This document shows positions 1 to 9,629 of a DNA stretch of 64,000 nucleotides, piece after piece. This DNA is from Unio delphinus (Eukaryota > Mollusca > Bivalvia > Unionida > Unionidae): contig JAQISU010000070.1 of assembly GCA_029339505.1 (NCBI GenBank), forward strand, positions 3,651,501-3,715,500, written 5' to 3'. The notes beneath the pieces were generated by a model. That model was not told where the DNA came from, searched no databases, and saw only the letters and a program-made list of their open reading frames with translations. The position numbers and the translations under genes are program-made. Position 1 is the stretch's first letter, and the number at the start of each line of letters is the position of its first letter.

Positions 1-637
1 CGCAACACTTCCATTGCCTTTGTGTTATAGGTCTATGGATACACGAAGACATAATATCGAAGTTGATATTCCAGGAGAGAATGAGAAAGAAACTCTAGTG
101 TTAAATGATATTGTGTTGGTTGATATCAGTGTTGTCGAAGATGCATTGCGTGCTGATAAATCTCCATGGACGCTAGGATACGCAATGACAATACATTCTT
201 CGCAGGGATTGACGATACGATTGATTGGATCGTAGATAATCGCATCGGGTGGTCGAATTTAGTTTATCTAGCAGTGTCTAGAGCACGAAGAATAAAACAA
301 CTTTGAGGAGTTGTTTTAGATGCTAACGACACCACAATCAGTGATATGGTCAGCGATGATATAATCAGAAAAAACTTTCTGGTTATAAACAACAGGATAC
401 AAAAATAAACGAGAATTTGATATTGATGCTGAATTTATAATTATGCTGAAACAACAACAGAATAATCACTGCGCGAGCTGTAATTGTATAATGCGTTGTC
501 AGTATTCGCATAATGATCCTCGCCAATTTACCGCAGACAGAAAGAATAATAATCTTGGTCATACCAGAGATAATATGATGTTGATCTTTCTTGAGTGTAA
601 CAGAAGCAGGGTGCTAGTTAAGACCACGCGGCGGTAA
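1..637 (+). pseudogene. C-terminal fragment of PolB-SF1 helicase-HNH protein (Polinton B)
   Basis: This matches the last ~210 residues of the 10906-14373 protein. The late helicase motifs (TIHSSQGLTI, then YLAVSR in another frame) and the HNH region (NNHCASCNC ... DRKNNNLGH ... ECNR) are recognisable at 14-235, 240-300 and 443-637. A short deletion just after SSQGLTI and further frame changes and stops break it. The polymerase part lies left of the window. It matters because helicase and HNH are joined in this copy too, so the fusion in Polinton A is not an assembly artefact. Confidence 0.85.
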
Positions 638-1568
638 TTGAGTATCCTCGGGTATCACTTGTAACTGGTCACGTGTAAATCCACGCTGAGGAGCAGTTGA
701 ATCTAATCTATAGATTGCGGGTCTACCCGTGGATCTTGGTATGTTGGATATTTTATGTGCGGTGACACTCCAAATAGGATCAATAGCTCTTTTTTACCGC
801 CTTCAAGTTCACCCGGCTCGTACAAATATCTGACAGTGACATTGCCGAGTATTCGTTGTTTTGAAAAATCACTTCGCGTTTGTATGGGTATAAACTTTTT
901 TTGATTACTATAACAGGTTTCATATTAATTGTTCGAGTAAAGTTATTATTTAGCGCAGCTATCACACCTGGTAATCTCTTGACCCATTCACAAGATTGTT
1001 TATCCTGGATAAATTATTTTGCGTATTTATATCGAAATAACCGCTCAGCAAGTGTCCGATTAAATCGTTCAACAAATTTCAGATCACTGTGTATTGCAGT
1101 ATGTCCTTGTCGTAGCGTGGTATTATGATGCTTCATTGTTGATAACAATGCATCCTGAAATTCCCCGCCAGGATCAACCTGTAATAGATTTGGCCACTGC
1201 AGAAGACCTCGTCCATAAATCCTTTCAAATGCACAAGCTACTTCAGTTGATGACTTCGTCGTTAATGGTTCAGTTTCCTTGTATCTACTCGCAACATCAA
1301 CTATGGTTAGCGCATACTTGTATGTGTATTTATTAACAGTATCATGCGGCAGAAATAATATATCAGCTTGATGAAGTTCGTTAAGGATGCTGACATAAAA
1401 ATGTGTGAAGTTAATTTGTTTAGGCTGTGGTAAATAAATCTGCCATGCCGCCTGTTTGGAAAACCAATCCGCCGTGGTGGTATTTTTTACTTTTGCGGCT
1501 TTAGTGAGTTTATTGATTACTTATTTACCCCTCCAGTATCCTCTTGGGGAATACTACATAGATTCCAT
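614..1568 (-). pseudogene. Polinton B integrase pseudogene
   Basis: The reverse strand aligns along its whole length with the Polinton A integrase at 9969-10913, from the start-codon region at 1566-1568 to the stop at 614-616. Several stops and frameshifts interrupt it and no long frame survives. As in Polinton A, its 3' end meets the 3' end of the helicase-HNH frame tail to tail. It cannot encode an active integrase. Confidence 0.82.
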
Positions 1569-1575
1569 ATTGTTA

Positions 1576-1950
1576 TTAATTACCAGCACCCAGCATTAAT
1601 TTACTATCATCGCTGATTTTATCAACCACAAAGCTATTTTTTTCTTTGAAGAATTTATCAGCGATAGAATTTAATGCATGAATCAATTTCATACCTGCGA
1701 TGACTATGCTGCTGATTGATATTTTTATAAACAACATTATGACCATGACACGCCTTATCAATAGCGTTTATCGGAAATTCGCCGGGTCGGGGTTGGTCTT
1801 GGCCATCAATTCTGATGTCGAGTCTGGTTCCAGGACCACAATAACTATACCCTGGAAGATGTTTTTCTCCTGGATATTTTGCCCATGGAGCCCCGGAAAG
1901 TTTATATCAATTTTGCTGCAATATCACCTCCTCGGTGTTTTTAAATCATT
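1576..1950 (-). pseudogene. Polinton B phospholipase A2 domain, decayed
   Basis: The reverse strand carries the parvovirus-type PLA2 calcium loop (GYSYCGPGTRLDIR) followed by the helix that should hold the His-Asp pair. Here that pair reads HN rather than the HD seen in Polinton A, so the catalytic Asp is changed. Frame breaks follow. The C-terminus KLMLGAGN is shared with Polinton A, and the stop lies in the short spacer to the integrase start, as in Polinton A. Confidence 0.8.
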
Positions 1951-2097
1951 ACCCGATTTTATAGAAGTAAGTCAAAATTTGTTTGTACCACATTGTACAC
2001 ACTTAACAGGAAGTGCTGATCTGTTTTTTATTTTTGTAAATGTTGTCAAGTCGTTTTTGCTAGTACGCATCTTACATTTCACACAATAAAGATCCAT
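1951..2097 (-). pseudogene. Polinton B DUF5679-like zinc protein, truncated by an early stop
   Basis: The reverse strand from the ATG at 2095-2097 reads a short CxxC...CxxC protein (MDLYCVKC ... CVQCG) like the one at 9441. A TGA follows the second zinc knuckle. The spacing from here into the PLA2 frame differs from Polinton A: the A-rich run is shorter and the frame relation is not the same. It therefore gives no support for a conserved frameshift signal. Confidence 0.72.
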
Positions 2098-2114
2098 AAA
2101 TTGTTTATAATAAC

Positions 2115-2776
2115 ATGAATATAATTGATTTTTCGGCGACAAAAACACGAGAACCCGTTAGACATCATGCAGCGCTACTGAATTATATTCGCATGATTAT
2201 AATTGGACCATCTGGAAGTGGCAGACGCAGTTGTTACTTAATCTATTAATGAGGTGGTTAAAATGGAACAAAATGTATTTGGTAGCACCATCTGTAGATG
2301 ATCAACGATGTTACGAGGTGTTAAAGGATTTTAACGAGAAAGCAAAATCGACATCCAACGAAGAATTTATTGAATTTATCGCAGATATTGAAGAAGCTCC
2401 GAGTGTTGATTCTATTGATGGAAGTATTAACAATTTAGTCGTATATGATGATGTGATGTTAGATAAACAAGCACACCCTGCCAGGATATTTTCCAGAAGT
2501 AAACATAAAAATACTGATATGATATATGTTACTCAGAGGTGTACACAAAACACCAAAAGTAATAATGGAGAACTGTAATATTCTTGCTGTATTAAATGGA
2601 GTTGACACTCATACGCTACGAAATATTCACCAGACCTGGTGCAGTGGAGATATGCATTATAATCTCATTATAAATTTCTTTCGTCACGCTCAGTCAATAA
2701 AACATTGATATGTAACGATAAATTTGCATTACCCTAGATCAAGATATCGTATTGGACTTGACAAAATATTCGGCTA
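2115..2776 (+). pseudogene. Polinton B genome-packaging ATPase, frameshifted in the P-loop
   Basis: This is homologous along its length to the ATPase at 8758-9423 (reverse). The Walker A region GPSGSG is present, but one base is missing immediately after it, which breaks the frame inside the P-loop. The remainder (Walker B-like NLVVYDDVM, then RNIHQTWCSGDM) reads in two other frames (2231-2578, 2526-2708). The last codons reach a TAA at 2774-2776. It is non-functional. Confidence 0.85.
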
Positions 2777-2796
2777 AAGCCATAACAGTTTCGGTC

Positions 2797-2884
2797 TCCG
2801 TAAAGGCTTTATTTTTGTTTTAAAATTCGGTCGATTTACTCTCTCTCTCCGTAGAGGCTTTATTTTTGTTTGAAAACTTGGTCT
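2797..2884. repeat. Two ~37-bp imperfect direct repeats at the Polinton B/C junction
   Basis: The string beginning TCTCCGTAAAGGCTTTATTT recurs about 50 bp later with few changes (CCGTAGAGGC...). It lies between the Polinton B ATPase stop and the first recognisable Polinton C codons, and may be what is left of a terminal region. Confidence 0.6.
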
Positions 2885-2892
2885 GTTAACAC

Positions 2893-3237
2893 TCCTTGCT
2901 GCTGTCGTTTACGCGCAAATGGCATCATCGTAATGCCAGTGTCATTTACATTACACAAAGTTTGTTTCAACAAAGTAAAACCCACCGTTCCATTAATCTC
3001 AATGCTCATTATATGGTTTTGTTTAAAAGTCCTAGAGATAAATCGCAAGTGCACGTTATAGCCAAAAAGATAGGAACACCTTGGCTGACTCATGCGTACA
3101 ATGATGCCACTCAAACTATTTACTTGTGGATTTTAAAACCCCAATTATTTCCAATATCTTACCCATTTGTGTCGCGACTGGTGCCAAGACGGATGACTTG
3201 TACACGTCCTCGTTGTAGACATAACAACAACAACTAA
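2893..3237 (+). pseudogene. Polinton C packaging ATPase, C-terminal third
   Basis: The frame 2896-3237 encodes the segment after the Walker motifs of an FtsK/HerA-type Polinton ATPase: HHRNASVIYITQSLF, then SINLNAHYMVLFKSPRD, then the AYNDAT helix. These are hallmarks of the family's C-terminal half. The nucleotide-binding N-terminal part is absent on the left, where Polinton B sequence abuts, consistent with Polinton B having inserted into this gene. The extreme C-terminus looks frame-shifted and ends in a non-homologous tail. The family drives genome packaging into capsids; this fragment cannot. Confidence 0.8.
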
Positions 3238-3288
3238 CAAATCTATCAAAACCTCTGTCACTTTGACCATGCCTCATGCATCGTAACC

Positions 3289-3615
3289 ATGACGTCCCTT
3301 CAGTCTCATCTTCCAGTCAAATTGATTCGTGCCTTGAACGGTATCAGTCGCGAAAGAAATCCACAAATACGTGCACTTGTCTTGGAAGCCAGTTCTAAAG
3401 AAGCCTTACGATGGTTTACGGTGACAGCACATCAATTACTGCAAGGCATCATTCACATTTCAAATCAAACCAAACGCTTTTTTGACAGAAACAAAGTAGT
3501 CTTGACGCAACTGCCTGGTCCTCGCATGGATCCTCAAACCAAAAAGCAAATCATTTTGAAATCTGCAGTTGGCGGTTCTCTAGGAGGTATCATCATTTGT
3601 TCCGTCTTAAAATGA
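3289..3615 (+). CDS. Small conserved Polinton protein with basic body and Gly-rich hydrophobic tail
   Basis: This is an intact 108-residue frame between ATPase and integrase. It has a basic helical body (ending in LPGPRMDPQTKKQ) and a C-terminal hydrophobic Gly-rich stretch (AVGGSLGGIIICSVL). Proteins of this size and layout (LTPxQKxxLxxHKxxLRxL-type body, GG hydrophobic tail) commonly sit beside capsid genes in Polinton/adintovirus-like loci; that comparison is from memory, not a search. The role is unproven, with a minor virion or membrane-active protein the likeliest guess. The frame is open although its neighbours are broken. Confidence 0.55.
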   Translation: MTSLQSHLPVKLIRALNGISRERNPQIRALVLEASSKEALRWFTVTAHQLLQGIIHISNQTKRFFDRNKVVLTQLPGPRMDPQTKKQIILKSAVGGSLGGIIICSVLK

Positions 3616-4506
3616 GATCCCAATGCTCTCAAAGGACACCCCACGAAAAAAGTCACTCCCAAAAAAGTCAAACGAACCTAAAGAAGAAAAAGAGCAATGG
3701 TGTTAATACCAGATGAAAGAAAAAGAAATGTCCGCAGAAAGGAGCTGTCGCCCGGAAAAGAGGCACTTCTGCCATGATGCAACCTTACACGCACAGACCA
3801 TGACCTGCAGAACCAGTGACCGCGTTTCCAGTAGCCTCGGGCTCTTCTATTTTTTCGTTGCTTGTATTGCCAGGCAAATCCAATTTGACACGCGTTCTTC
3901 CTAATTTGATAAAACATTGGAAACCTGCGTCTCACAAAAACTCTCCTCAAACGGTGACAATCTCCTCTTCTTCCTCTTCCTCATTAGCCGCAGTGTCTGC
4001 TGCTCAGAAACTACCTGCCGCCGAAGTCAAAGTCCAAGAAAAAATCCGGCATGTTACAGAGGTTACTGGATTTGTCCAAACAAGAACTGTCCAGATTTAG
4101 TCGTTGCGAACCCCTTCACGACGTGTGCTACATGTCATGAAGTTGATACGAAGCATATATAATCAGTGACGTCACATTCCAGTATAAAAATGACTTAAGG
4201 ACAATGACGTGAATCGGAATTTTCTGGGCTAGATGCCACCTCAATGACGTGCACCACAACCATAGTCGCTGTAACTTGGATTAAAAAGTTGATGGACACT
4301 CATCCTTTGACAGAAATGAAAAAAGGAAAGGAAAGCAGAGGTGTGAAAAGAAAGAAAGACCAAAGCTATCCCATCACCTCCATCACGATCATGGGTGCCC
4401 TCGACGTTACTCCCGTGTCACAGTGGACACGTAACAAACTTTCCAAACAACCATCATTTCGCCCCACCCAAAGTAGTATCATCGAAGTGTGGGTGACTTC
4501 ATAAAT
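3616..4506 (+). other. Decayed coding remnants of Polinton C, unassigned
   Basis: Short frames (around 3700-4100, 4244-4504) in several phases contain Ser- and Lys-rich stretches. I recognise no domain. The position, between the small conserved protein and the integrase, is where related elements carry one or two poorly conserved proteins, so this is probably one broken gene or more. Confidence 0.4.
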
Positions 4507-5400
4507 TGTATCGTGCTGAAAAAACTTGCCTGAAACAGCTCCGTTTACCTGCAGTGCAACGATGGTTACAAGAACAATCCACGTACACGTTATACAAACC
4601 AATTGTACGAAAATTGTACAGAAATCGCACTTAAGTGAAAGGCATCGATCATCAATGGCAAGCCGATTTAGCGTATGTCTCTCATTTAGCCGCCTACAAT
4701 AGTGGCTAAAAATATTTTTTTTGTATCATCGACGTCTTTTCTAGATTTGCCTAGGTCGTGCCATTTACTTCCAAATCGAGCGGAGTGTTAGTATGAGCCC
4801 TCCAACGATAGCAAATCAATAAAGGCACCGAATTTTTTTAACCAAGCTCTCCAACAAAAATTAAAGAAACGTGACATTCACTTTTTTACATGCAAAAATA
4901 TTGAATCCAAAGCCAGTTTCGTTGAACATTTTCAACGCACCTTTAAAAACTACATGTTTAAATATGTTACTCATCAACACACTCTCAAGCACATCGACGT
5001 CTTACCGCACTTAGTCCAAGCCTACAATCAATCTTACCATAGAAACTTTGGACGTACCCCCCACACGATGTGATACCCGACAATGAAGTGACTGTTTTTG
5101 ACCGTCTGTTTGGTAAGTCCCGGACGATGGCTGTCCCGATGAAAGGTAGAGTGTTAACAATTAGAGATTGGGTTCGCATTGGCAAAATTAAACGCACTTT
5201 GAACAAATGTTACTTACCCAACTGGACCACTGAATTGTTTCTTGTTATTGGACGAACGCGTGATCTTCCTCCTATCATCTATAAATAGGAAGACATGTAC
5301 GGAGACGAAGTGTGCGACATTTAAAGAATTCTCCATCGAAGAATACAAGTAGGAAAATATCGTGTCAAAGAAGACAAAGTACGTTCGAAAGGATATTTTC
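4507..5400 (+). pseudogene. Polinton C integrase pseudogene (retrovirus-type rve core)
   Basis: In pieces: the N-terminal helical region (LPAVQRWLQEQ, TYTLYKP), the start of the catalytic core with the first Asp (DHQWQADLAYVS), the CIIDVFSRFA strand, a degenerate NKGTEF region, and a C-terminal SH3/chromo-like end (NWTTELFLVI, LPPIIYK, EDMYGDEV). At least three nonsense codons and frame changes separate these. This lineage has the more usual DxxS/DVFSR core, unlike the divergent integrase of Polinton A, so the two elements are different lineages. Confidence 0.82.
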
Positions 5401-5849
5401 CGTTTTGATTCTTGTATTGATGCTTCTCAACTCATCGACTATAAAAAGAAGTGACTATCATGCGCTTCAACACGGCCTAATCTACCACACTGACTACTCC
5501 TTCACCCAGTTACTATCTGCAAGATTTACAAAAGCAACCATTGTAGGTGTGGTGTGGAGAACTTGAACCTAAAACAGATATCGTCTTTTTCTGTTAAATC
5601 TTTGTGGTGTATTGTGTCAGGTGTAGCCATTGCCAATTTGAGTTTGCAACAAGGAGACAAACAATTGTGGACCATTTTACACAGCAGTTGCATCGGTTAT
5701 CGTCTTTTCCAGTCCTTCCCTAAAATACTCTTACAACGGGAACAATAGCAATAACGGGAGCCTTGCGTCCAACGTCAGTCGTTCTCCCAGCAGTCACCCC
5801 TCCAATCACAAACCTCGAGTAACTCCTTGGACAGAAGAACTTTGGAAAT
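5401..5849 (+). other. Polinton C, unassigned broken frames before the penton
   Basis: Short overlapping frames (5312-5566, 5554-5748) contain nothing I recognise. The segment ends in a Ser/Asn-rich stretch immediately upstream of the penton start. It is probably the residue of one small virion protein gene. Confidence 0.35.
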
Positions 5850-6675
5850 ATGAACAACAACATTAACAGATTCTACTTAACGTTACCCAGTGACAGTTCC
5901 ATGGAAGTGTTTCCAAACAACACGTTGTGCTGTTACACGGCTACATTACCTCATGCCATTAATTTGGTTCAAGATGCCTATTAGGAAGTTGCTTTAGTGG
6001 AAATTATACACACTACACAAATCAAAAACATCGTCAAAAATCAACACAGTTACAAAGTAGAAGTTTAGGACGAGACTACCAATTGCAACAAAACTTAGAC
6101 GAACACACCACTGTCAGTGACCGTATGAGAACACAGGACCCCAAAGCTAAACGGTCTACGTATCTGTTAACCATGCTTACAGGCTATTATTATAGCGGTC
6201 AACATTTAGTGACTACGCTTGCTACCATGTTCAATACTGTGTTTGGTAAAGTCATGCACAAAGCCAATAAAAGTGGTAACTTTCAGTACAATAATATGGC
6301 TTGTAGAATAATGATCAAAGTTTCAGAGGATAAAATTATGGCCTTCACCTTGTGTCCTGAATTGTATGATATTGTGGGTAGAAACTTCAGGCTGGTCAAG
6401 CAAAATGAAATAACAACTATTACCAGTAACTATGATTTTGCGACATATTATCAATTCCCTGTATAAATGAAACAAGGACTCAACTTGATTTATTTGTACT
6501 CCGATGTGGTGGGACACACCTCTGTATCGTTACGGCGTGTCATTCTTTTCAAAGTGGATTCTGCCGCGGCCTCTGACGAGGAAGGTAGACATACCTATTA
6601 TATTCACCGCGATTTTGTACATAGTTATTATTTGCCCGTCAATAAGTTGTATTTTGACAGTGTCAATATTATTAT
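5850..6675 (+). pseudogene. Polinton C penton (minor capsid) gene, 5' part, split by the gypsy element
   Basis: It starts at ATG 5850 with the family signature FYLTLPSDSSMEVFPNNT followed by EVALVEI. It continues, with one nonsense codon and frame changes, through 6083-6466 and 6467-6675, where LYSDVVG, RDFVHSYYLPV and YFDSVNI match the last strands of the single-jelly-roll penton of F54H12.2-type Polintons. The gypsy LTR begins at 6676. The remaining codons continue in phase at 27692. Penton-type proteins form the fivefold vertices of the capsid. Confidence 0.8.
6672..6675. repeat. Gypsy target-site duplication, left copy (TTAT)
   Basis: Four bases before the LTR; the right copy at 27688-27691 is TTCT (one mismatch). 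Removing the element plus one copy keeps the penton frame in phase, which supports the boundary call. Confidence 0.6.
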
Positions 6676-7494
6676 TGTTACGTGCTTAGGCTCGAATAAG
6701 CAGCAACACAGAAAGAGTGAAAACTAACAAGCTTGTAAAACTTTAACAATGATTTTTATTTAGTACAATTATTTTCATAAAATAAATAAACTTACGGTTT
6801 TAGAGAATCAAATCCAACAAATATAGAATTCACAAAATAATCCACTAATGGAATTGTAAGTCCTGATAAATAAATGTTCTAATAGTTCCAGGTTCGAATC
6901 TTGACGATGTAATCCAAAATGGCTGACAATGTCACGTGATGCAGTTCTTGTTTTAATATCATCCAAATGAAATTATGAAACATATGTCCTTTTCCAGATA
7001 ATTCTTCTTTCTTCAATTAATTGACACAAAGTCCGGAATAAGATAACACTCAAACATAAAATGCACAACTTAATAATAATAAAGCCCAAACATCTACTAA
7101 ACTCCTCTATCCAAAACAACAGTCTATATAACTGTTTTTTAAGTAAACAAGTGATCACATGATTTTCTAGAAATTGATAGAGGTTCATGGAAGGTCACAG
7201 AAAGAGACTTCCTTCACTAAAAATCACATACTCTAGATATTTCCTACCCCTAAGAACTAAAAATAAAATGTTTTCCTTGAAATTAGCCAATAGTGTTAGA
7301 GACTTGTTGACAATGTCCAAAGCAAGGTCAGGAATTAGATCCACAAGCCAAGGTCAAAACTTGTTTACAATTAAAGGATGATCAGCCTGTACTTTCTAGA
7401 AAAAAATCTCCCAATAAATGAATTTTAAAACAACCATGACAAATTTGGATTTATCAATTAAAAAAAAAATAATTTAAATCCAATAGCCGTAACA
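6676..7494 (-). repeat. 3' LTR of the gypsy element
   Basis: The ends are TGTTACGG...CGTAACA on the minus strand. It is nearly identical to 26871-27687, with about a dozen differences by eye, mostly single bases and poly-A length. Small open frames inside (6973-7188, 7187-7381) occur in both LTRs and are not genes. Confidence 0.92.
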
Positions 7495-7503
7495 CCTTCC
7501 CCC
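7495..7503 (-). promoter_or_regulatory. Polypurine tract (plus-strand primer site) of the gypsy element
   Basis: The minus strand reads GGGGGAAGG directly against the 3' LTR start TGTTACGG. Its position and purine content are what gypsy elements use to prime second-strand synthesis. Confidence 0.8.
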
Positions 7504-7639
7504 ATAAAATAAAAAGAAAGGTTTATATGATAAAACATTCTTTTTATCACAAACCATTTTACATCTGAGGTTATAAATTACACAATATAATGAATTATAC
7601 ACGGGAAAGAGTGTCTACAATTATATTATCAAGAAATAG

Positions 7640-8457
7640 CCTCAAACTTTTAACTTGTCCATGTCCCACTAAATCTCCTAGGAAAGGCACACAAGCACAG
7701 CAGAACTCACTTTTAGACAAATTAATTGTCAAACATACATTAGTGAGTCTGTTAAAGAATTATCGAATTGTTACTAGATGTTCTCTCCAGGTCTCGTTGT
7801 AGATGATGACGTCACAAATTTCTAGACCAGTGAGGATCATTTTTATGAGACGTTGAATTGAACTTTCTTTATATTGGTCGAGTCCATTTGGAGTCACAAT
7901 GTTGACATTTCCTTTGCTCTTTCCGTAGTGGAATCTGCCAAAATCCTTTAAGAAGGTCAGAATTTGGTGACGTACTTGTCATTCGCAATTTTATCAATAG
8001 AATAGTCAATTCTTGTTAATGGGAATGACTCTATTTTTGTCACTCTGTTCACCTTCCTATAATCAGTGCACATACGGAAAGTTTTATCTGGTTTAGGAAC
8101 AAGTATGCATAGTGAACTTCAATCACTTTTACTGGGCTTGATAAAATCATTCTCCAGCAAATACTGAAATTCCTTTTTCAAATATTCCTTGTTTTAGTGG
8201 ACTCATCCTGCTTGGAATTCTCAATCTCAACGTCATGAAAATTTTGTTTGTCCTTGTAAGAATATCTGGACATAGGTGCTTATATAATAACAACTTTCAG
8301 TTTTTTTTCTTCCTTGCACTTGCAAATGCGAAAGTTTCTGGTCTAGATTTTTCATAATTTCTGAATTCCAACAATTCGTCGCTCCAATATCAGTCGAATC
8401 CTGATGATATTCCTTCACTAAGTGGGACTGGTACAACTAAATTAATTACATATTTAA
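7640..8457 (-). pseudogene. Gypsy reverse transcriptase remnant
   Basis: On the minus strand the start of an RT domain is readable: EYLKKEFQYLLEND, then LVPKPDKTFRMCTDYRKVN, then FPLTRIDYSIDKI. After gaps come a later palm segment (IYNETWREHLVTIR) and the NLSKSEF-type thumb. The active-site YxDD box is not intact and several stops and deletions are visible. It lies on the 3' side of the integrase region, after the Polinton A insertion. The 8233-8436 frame is the spacer between integrase and RT. It is non-functional. Confidence 0.8.
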
Positions 8458-8463
8458 CATGGC
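8458..8463. repeat. Polinton A target-site duplication, left (CATGGC)
   Basis: An exact 6-bp match to 23626-23631, the duplication size typical of Polintons. Confidence 0.93.
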
Positions 8464-8782
8464 AGCAGCAGAGGGGGTGAATCGGACAACCTTTTTCGGA
8501 TATTTTTGATTATACCCTTAAAACGGCAAATAGAACCTTCCTGCGAAAACTCATTTTTTAACCAGAAAAAAAATAAGTCTCCATTTGACAAATAGACCCT
8601 TAGTGATTTTTGTCTGAAAACATGAGTTTTCGCAGGTGATACTTTATTCGCGTTTTCGTTGATTAATCATAAATGTCGCAATGATGTTGTGACTCACCCC
8701 CTCTGCTGCTAATGGTTTACGGTGAAAATCGTCCGATTTACCCTCTCTGCTGCTATTTCAACCGAATATTTTATCAAGTCCT
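8464..8782 (+). repeat. Polinton A left terminal inverted repeat
   Basis: It starts AGCAGCAGAGGGGGTGAATC and matches the reverse complement of 23309-23625 with about five small differences. CTCTGCTGCT (or its complement) occurs three times within it, at the tip and at about 8701 and 8745. The ATPase stop codon and last residues fall within its inner edge. Confidence 0.95.
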
Positions 8783-9423
8783 ATACGATATCGTGTCCTA
8801 GGGTCTGCTAAATTTATTGTCACAAATCCGTGTGGTTTTGACTGAGCGTGACTAAAGAAATTTCTAAATTGATTATGATTCATATCACCGCTGCACCAAG
8901 TCTGATGAATATTTCGTAGCGTATGAGTATCAACGCCGTTAAATACACACAACACATTGCAGTTATCTCTGATCACTTTTGGTATCTGAGTGTACCGTTG
9001 AGTGACATATATCACATCAGTGTTTTTATGCCTGCCTCGGGAAAATATTCTAGCAGGATTTTTTGGATTATCTAACATGATATCGTCATACACAACTAAA
9101 TTGTTAATACTTCCATCAATAGCATCAATGCTCGGGGCTTCCTCTATATCAGTAATAAATTCAATAATATCATCATCGATTTGAAATTCTTTTGCTTTCT
9201 CGTTAAAATCCTTTAGCACTTCATAGCATCGCTGATCGTCCACACTCGGGGCTATTAAATACAATTTGTTCCATTTCATCCATCTCGTTATCAAATTAAG
9301 TAGCAATTGTGTCTTTCCGCTTCCAGATGGTCCGATTATAATCATTCTAATTGAATTCGGCAACATTTCATGGTGTTTAATAGGTTCCCGTCGTCGGGTA
9401 GCTGAATAATCAATTATATTCAT
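8758..9423 (-). CDS. FtsK/HerA (A32-like) genome-packaging ATPase
   Basis: This is a 221-residue P-loop ATPase of the type that pumps DNA into capsids in Polintons, virophages and large DNA viruses. Walker A is GPSGSGKTQ (about residues 32-40) and the Walker B-type strand is NLVVYDDIM (about 107-115). A sensor-like VIYVTQRYTQIP follows (about 137-148), then the conserved RNIHQTWCSGDM. The length is normal for Polinton ATPases. Start ATG 9423 faces the divergent 9441 gene across 17 bp. The C-terminus (DKIFG) and stop lie inside the terminal inverted repeat, so the matching 5 codons exist at the other end as non-coding sequence. No lesion is seen. Confidence 0.92.
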   Translation of the reverse strand: MNIIDYSATRRREPIKHHEMLPNSIRMIIIGPSGSGKTQLLLNLITRWMKWNKLYLIAPSVDDQRCYEVLKDFNEKAKEFQIDDDIIEFITDIEEAPSIDAIDGSINNLVVYDDIMLDNPKNPARIFSRGRHKNTDVIYVTQRYTQIPKVIRDNCNVLCVFNGVDTHTLRNIHQTWCSGDMNHNQFRNFFSHAQSKPHGFVTINLADPRTRYRIGLDKIFG

Positions 9424-9440
9424 GCCGTTATATATAAATT
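9424..9440. promoter_or_regulatory. 17-bp bidirectional promoter-like spacer
   Basis: The entire gap between divergent start codons reads CCGTTATATATAAATT. Both genes must be transcribed from within or across this TATA-like core, or start inside each other's coding sequence. Confidence 0.5.
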
Positions 9441-9629
9441 ATGGATCTATATTGTGTGAAGTGTAGGGCGCGTACTGGCACAGATGACTTGACGACGATT
9501 ACAACTAAAAATAACCGATCAGCGCTTTCTGGTAAATGCGTACAATGTAGTACAAAGAAATTTAGATTTGTTTCTAAACCCAAAGAGCCTTTAAAAAAAA
9601 ACGAGGAGGTGATATCGCTGCCAAGTTAG
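9441..9629 (+). CDS. DUF5679-like small zinc-binding protein (0 frame of a possible frameshift fusion)
   Basis: This 62-residue frame has two CxxC knuckles (MDLYCVKCRA; GKCVQCSTKKFRF) of the DUF5679 type found in nucleocytoplasmic and Polinton-like viruses. The fold class is recalled from the motif pattern, and the function is unknown, with nucleic-acid or protein binding likely. After the zinc module the frame runs through a nine-A tract and ends 27 bases later, while the PLA2 domain opens in the -1 frame at that tract. Either a programmed -1 shift makes a zinc-PLA2 fusion, or an A was lost. Start ATG 9441 is the only reasonable choice. Confidence 0.75.
   Translation: MDLYCVKCRARTGTDDLTTITTKNNRSALSGKCVQCSTKKFRFVSKPKEPLKKNEEVISLPS
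9596..9602 (+). promoter_or_regulatory. A AAA AAC heptamer: candidate -1 ribosomal frameshift site
   Basis: In the frame of the 9441 start, codons read TTA AAA AAA AAC. A -1 slip on A AAA AAC leads straight into CGA GGA GGT and the open PLA2 frame. This heptamer is a well-known retroviral slippery sequence. I did not identify a clear pseudoknot downstream. A simple one-base loss in a homopolymer is the competing explanation. Confidence 0.4.

Larger units (their letters stand above)
1..2776 (-). mobile_element. Polinton B: decayed, inverted partial relative of Polinton A, cut by the window edge
   Basis: The gene order is the mirror image of 8758-11.5 kb: polymerase-helicase-HNH C-terminus (+), integrase (-), PLA2 and DUF5679-like frames (-), ATPase (+). 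Nucleotide similarity to Polinton A is obvious throughout, but every gene carries stops or frame breaks, so this is an older, dead copy. The outer end is not resolved. After the ATPase stop at 2776 there is no recognisable copy of Polinton A's terminal repeat, only a short direct repeat, and Polinton C sequence starts by about 2893. Confidence 0.85.

Noticed and set aside
2870..2905. CTTGCTGCT as the terminal inverted repeat tip of Polinton B
   Set aside because: It resembles the Polinton A tip (CTCTGCTGCT), but it is short and overlaps codons that fit the Polinton C ATPase, so it cannot be told from chance.
6973..7381. Small frames inside both LTRs
   Set aside because: Duplicated with the LTRs and lacking any coding signature.
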